A stretch of DNA of 7,937 nt, from assembly GCA_030637135.1 (NCBI GenBank), contig DAOVVO010000061.1, forward strand, positions 1 to 7,937. Direction: 5' to 3'. How positions within the stretch are numbered: position 1 is the stretch's first letter; every line of letters begins with the position of its first letter. This DNA comes from Nitrospirota bacterium (GTDB lineage: Bacteria; Nitrospirota; Thermodesulfovibrionia; UBA6902; BMS3Bbin08). A model generated the notes under the pieces. That model searched no databases. It saw nothing but the letters and a program-made list of their open reading frames with translations, and was not told where the DNA came from. The translations under genes and the position numbers were made by a program. This document shows positions 6,149 through 7,937 of this stretch, piece by piece.

Positions 6149-6164
6149 CAGGCTGTCCGACAAT
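6149..6164 (+). repeat. IS terminal inverted repeat, left (core)
   Basis: CAGGCTGTCCGACAAT is the exact inverse complement of 7841-7856. The imperfect extension reaches 6137. Between this arm and the transposase stop lies about 70 nt of AT-rich DNA containing the palindrome TTACTTCTAAGTAA (6197-6210). Confidence 0.9.
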
Positions 6165-6234
6165 CTCCAGCAATAACAAGAAGTATCGAGAAACAATTAC
6201 TTCTAAGTAAATCGAATGTATTATTCGCCCTCTA

Positions 6235-7782
6235 TCAGACAGGGCACCCCTGCCACTCGGGTACCATTCCTATCTTGTTTGCATATTTCCGTCTCGCCCT
6301 TCCCTTTAAAGGTGCATTCCTGTTGTTTTCTTTTAAGAGCTCCTTTACCTTCCTCAGGTTGCTCGCTATGCATGCAAGGTTAAATTCCGTCCTCACCATC
6401 TCAATGCCCCTTGTCAGGAAGCTCCGTAGCCCTTTATTCTCTTTAATATCGCCAAACACCGGTTCGACAGTACGTAACCGCAAGGCATAAAGCTCCTTTG
6501 CCTTTCGTGTTTTCATCTTTGCCCTCATGGCGTTTCGCTGGGCTTCATAGGGAAAGTCCTTTATATAACGTATGCCGTCTTCTCTCCGTGTGCACTCGCT
6601 TTGTGCTTTACATCCAATACATCCTTCTCCTTTGTACACCCTTACCGTCTTGTTCTTCTGTTTGTCAAAACGTTCGCCCAGAAATCTTAATCGCTTCTTC
6701 TCAGGACAGATGTATTCGTTCTTTTCCTCATCGTATATGAAATGTTTTTTGTCGTAAGAATTCACCCTCCTCTTCTCATTCTCAGGTATATGCCCGTCTA
6801 TCTTTTTGTCAGCGAGAAACTTTATGTTCGTGCTCTCAAAGTATCCCGCATCAAAGCTCCACGGAATTCCTTCTGGCAACGGCCCAACGTTCTCTTCGAC
6901 CTGAAGCACCTGCGGCTGTAATTGTTCCGTATCGGTTGCGTTCCGGCATACATCGCTTGACAGTATAAAACCCTTGTTGTCCACAGTAATTTGAGCGTTA
7001 TAGGATAGTTCTATCTTCCCTTTATTGTTTTTCATGAAACGGCTCTCTGGGTCAGTTGTGCTTGTCTGCCTTGAAACGCTTTCCTCAGATTCCTCTTGTG
7101 CGTGCTCAAGCTTGCCCTTTAACTCCTCCTTGAAAACGCTGCCCCTCTCCTTCAGCTTCTTAATATAATACTGTGCCGCCTTATGAACCGTCTTCTTGCT
7201 CTTGCCGGGAAGCTGGTCAAGTCCCCTGAGTTCTCCAAAAGCTTTATCTTCACTTGCATCTTGCTGGGCCCATTCCTCAAGCTCTTCATCTACAAACCTC
7301 AGTAGAAACTCCAGTTCCTCCTTGGTAAGTACTCGCCTGTTGGATGCATTGGCTCTTACCTTGCTCCCGTCCGTTGACAGATGCGATAGATCAAGAAGCC
7401 CCTCCTGCTTTCCCAGCGTAACGGTATGTCTGAACGCTTCCTTGACAGTCCCAGGATTGTCCTTTCTGAAATCGCTTATGGTTCTGAAGTCAGGAGCCAG
7501 TTTCTCTGATAAATACATATACACAACATTCTCACGTGCGTTCTTTGCAAGCCTCCGTGAGGAGCGCACCCGGTCTATAACTCCCATTACCAGTATCTTC
7601 AGCAATACCTTCGGATGATATGCAGGATGCCCTGCACCACCATACTTCAAATCGAAGACCCTGAAGTCCATGGAATCCACAAGGCTCTCAACCAAAAAGC
7701 AAATATGATCCTCCGGTATCAAATCTTCTATACTCGGTGGCAGCAGCCAGGCTTGATCCTTGTACGATTGGATATATGCCAT
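6235..7782 (-). CDS. IS1182-family DDE transposase
   Basis: 515 aa, uninterrupted and of normal length for the family. The N-terminal part (about 10-115) is the DUF772-type region (YHPKVLLKILVMGVIDRVRSSRRLA at about 55-79, then the DFRTISDFRK segment 98-107). The catalytic triad appears as D138 (LSTDGSKVRANAS), D311 (SFDAGYFES) and E440 (RTVEPVFGDIKENKGLR, the usual E box). Between D311 and E440 a cysteine group, C359, C388, C391 and C397 (CPEKK, CIGCKAQSEC), suggests a zinc-binding knuckle common in this family. The charged, coiled region about 150-245 separates the first and second catalytic blocks. The ATG at 7782 has an AGAGGA ribosome site (7796-7791) with 8 nt spacing. A -10-like TAAAAT lies on the minus strand at 7823-7818, without a clear -35. 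All key residues are present, so it could be active. Confidence 0.93.
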   Translation of the reverse strand: MAYIQSYKDQAWLLPPSIEDLIPEDHICFLVESLVDSMDFRVFDLKYGGAGHPAYHPKVLLKILVMGVIDRVRSSRRLAKNARENVVYMYLSEKLAPDFRTISDFRKDNPGTVKEAFRHTVTLGKQEGLLDLSHLSTDGSKVRANASNRRVLTKEELEFLLRFVDEELEEWAQQDASEDKAFGELRGLDQLPGKSKKTVHKAAQYYIKKLKERGSVFKEELKGKLEHAQEESEESVSRQTSTTDPESRFMKNNKGKIELSYNAQITVDNKGFILSSDVCRNATDTEQLQPQVLQVEENVGPLPEGIPWSFDAGYFESTNIKFLADKKIDGHIPENEKRRVNSYDKKHFIYDEEKNEYICPEKKRLRFLGERFDKQKNKTVRVYKGEGCIGCKAQSECTRREDGIRYIKDFPYEAQRNAMRAKMKTRKAKELYALRLRTVEPVFGDIKENKGLRSFLTRGIEMVRTEFNLACIASNLRKVKELLKENNRNAPLKGRARRKYANKIGMVPEWQGCPV

Positions 7783-7840
7783 ATGTAGTGTCCTCTCTTC
7801 CCGTTTTTTTGAGCCTTATTTTACCACTACCTCCACTTGA

Positions 7841-7856
7841 ATTGTCGGACAGCCTG
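7841..7856 (-). repeat. IS terminal inverted repeat, right (core)
   Basis: ATTGTCGGACAGCCTG is the exact inverse complement of 6149-6164. The imperfect extension runs to 7868 (AGGGCAGGG at 7860-7868 against the left CCCTACCCT). Confidence 0.9.
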
Positions 7857-7875
7857 CGAAGGGCAGGGTTTGTGT

Positions 7876-7908
7876 CCTTCGATTTCACTCAGGATAGTGA
7901 GTTTATCC
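7876..7908. repeat. Degenerate palindromic repeat right of the IS
   Basis: CCTTCGATTTCACTCAGG (7876-7893) resembles the CCCTTCAACTTCGCTCAGGG stretch at 6040-6059 on the other side of the IS, and carries a short TCCT (7875-7878) / AGGA (7891-7894) stem. It overlaps a second hairpin, GGATA (7892-7896) / TATCC (7904-7908). No gene is seen in 7869-7937. Confidence 0.5.
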
Positions 7909-7937
7909 ACCTGAGGCGGATTTATCGAACTATGCCG

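Larger units (their letters stand above)
6137..7868 (-). mobile_element. IS1182-type insertion sequence, apparently intact
   Basis: A full-length DDE transposase gene is enclosed by terminal inverted repeats. The core, CAGGCTGTCCGACAAT at 6149-6164 and its inverse complement at 7841-7856, is perfect over 16 bp. The match continues outward as CCCTACCCTaaa (6137-6148) against CCCTGCCCTtcg (7857-7868 read inverted), giving 28-bp arms with four mismatches. The element is therefore about 1.71 kb by the core or 1.73 kb by the long arms. I see no convincing target-site duplication at either choice of ends. It is inserted upstream of the NifA-like gene in the same orientation, and repeat-like DNA lies on both sides. 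Confidence 0.85.

Noticed and set aside
7196..7618. Plus-strand open frame of 140 aa inside the transposase gene
   Set aside because: Serine- and leucine-rich composition typical of an antisense frame; the minus-strand transposase with its DDE residues explains the region.

Overview
The window (about 40% GC by eye) looks like chromosomal DNA of an environmental Gram-negative bacterium. A lipobox-bearing CsgG-type protein implies an outer membrane. Two-component-free signalling genes (a diguanylate cyclase and a PilZ protein), a NifA-like sigma-54 activator and an IS1182-type insertion sequence sit among noncoding repeats. The style of the proteins, especially the PilZ/isoamylase-early-set protein and the NifA-like activator outside any nif cluster, would fit an anammox planctomycete (Brocadiales) or a similar deep-branching group. 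That is an impression from memory; no rRNA or marker gene is present to prove it.

Layout. Positions 1-1030, minus strand: a CsgG-family lipoprotein with a TTG start, followed 20 nt later by the first 44 nt of a second exported protein, so probably an envelope operon running off the left edge. Positions 1031-1483: a 453-nt divergent intergenic region with a good sigma-70 promoter facing right. Positions 1484-3776, plus strand: a c-di-GMP module. It consists of a membrane-anchored GAF-GGDEF diguanylate cyclase and then, behind its own strong extended -10 promoter, a PilZ protein carrying a C-terminal carbohydrate-binding (CBM48/isoamylase early set) domain. Positions 3777-4051: a convergent intergenic region with two tandem 55-bp repeats and several hairpins. 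Positions 4052-5998, minus strand: a NifA-like GAF-AAA+-HTH sigma-54 activator followed 12 nt later by a small three-helix membrane protein, likely one operon. Positions 6011-6115: a compact nested inverted-repeat element just upstream of the regulator. Positions 6137-7868: an apparently intact IS1182-type element with 16-bp perfect (28-bp imperfect) terminal inverted repeats. Positions 7869-7937: more palindromic repeat-like DNA.

How the parts could work together: the cyclase makes c-di-GMP in response to a GAF/membrane signal, and the PilZ-CBM48 protein is a plausible receiver linking the nucleotide to a glucan such as glycogen or to an exopolysaccharide. The activator would drive sigma-54 promoters elsewhere, because no well-spaced -24/-12 promoter was found here. 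The IS and the repeat element lie between that activator and whatever lay upstream, so its present expression signals may have been altered. The strongest candidate for something little described is the PilZ-CBM48 fusion next to a diguanylate cyclase. The two noncoding repeat elements come next.
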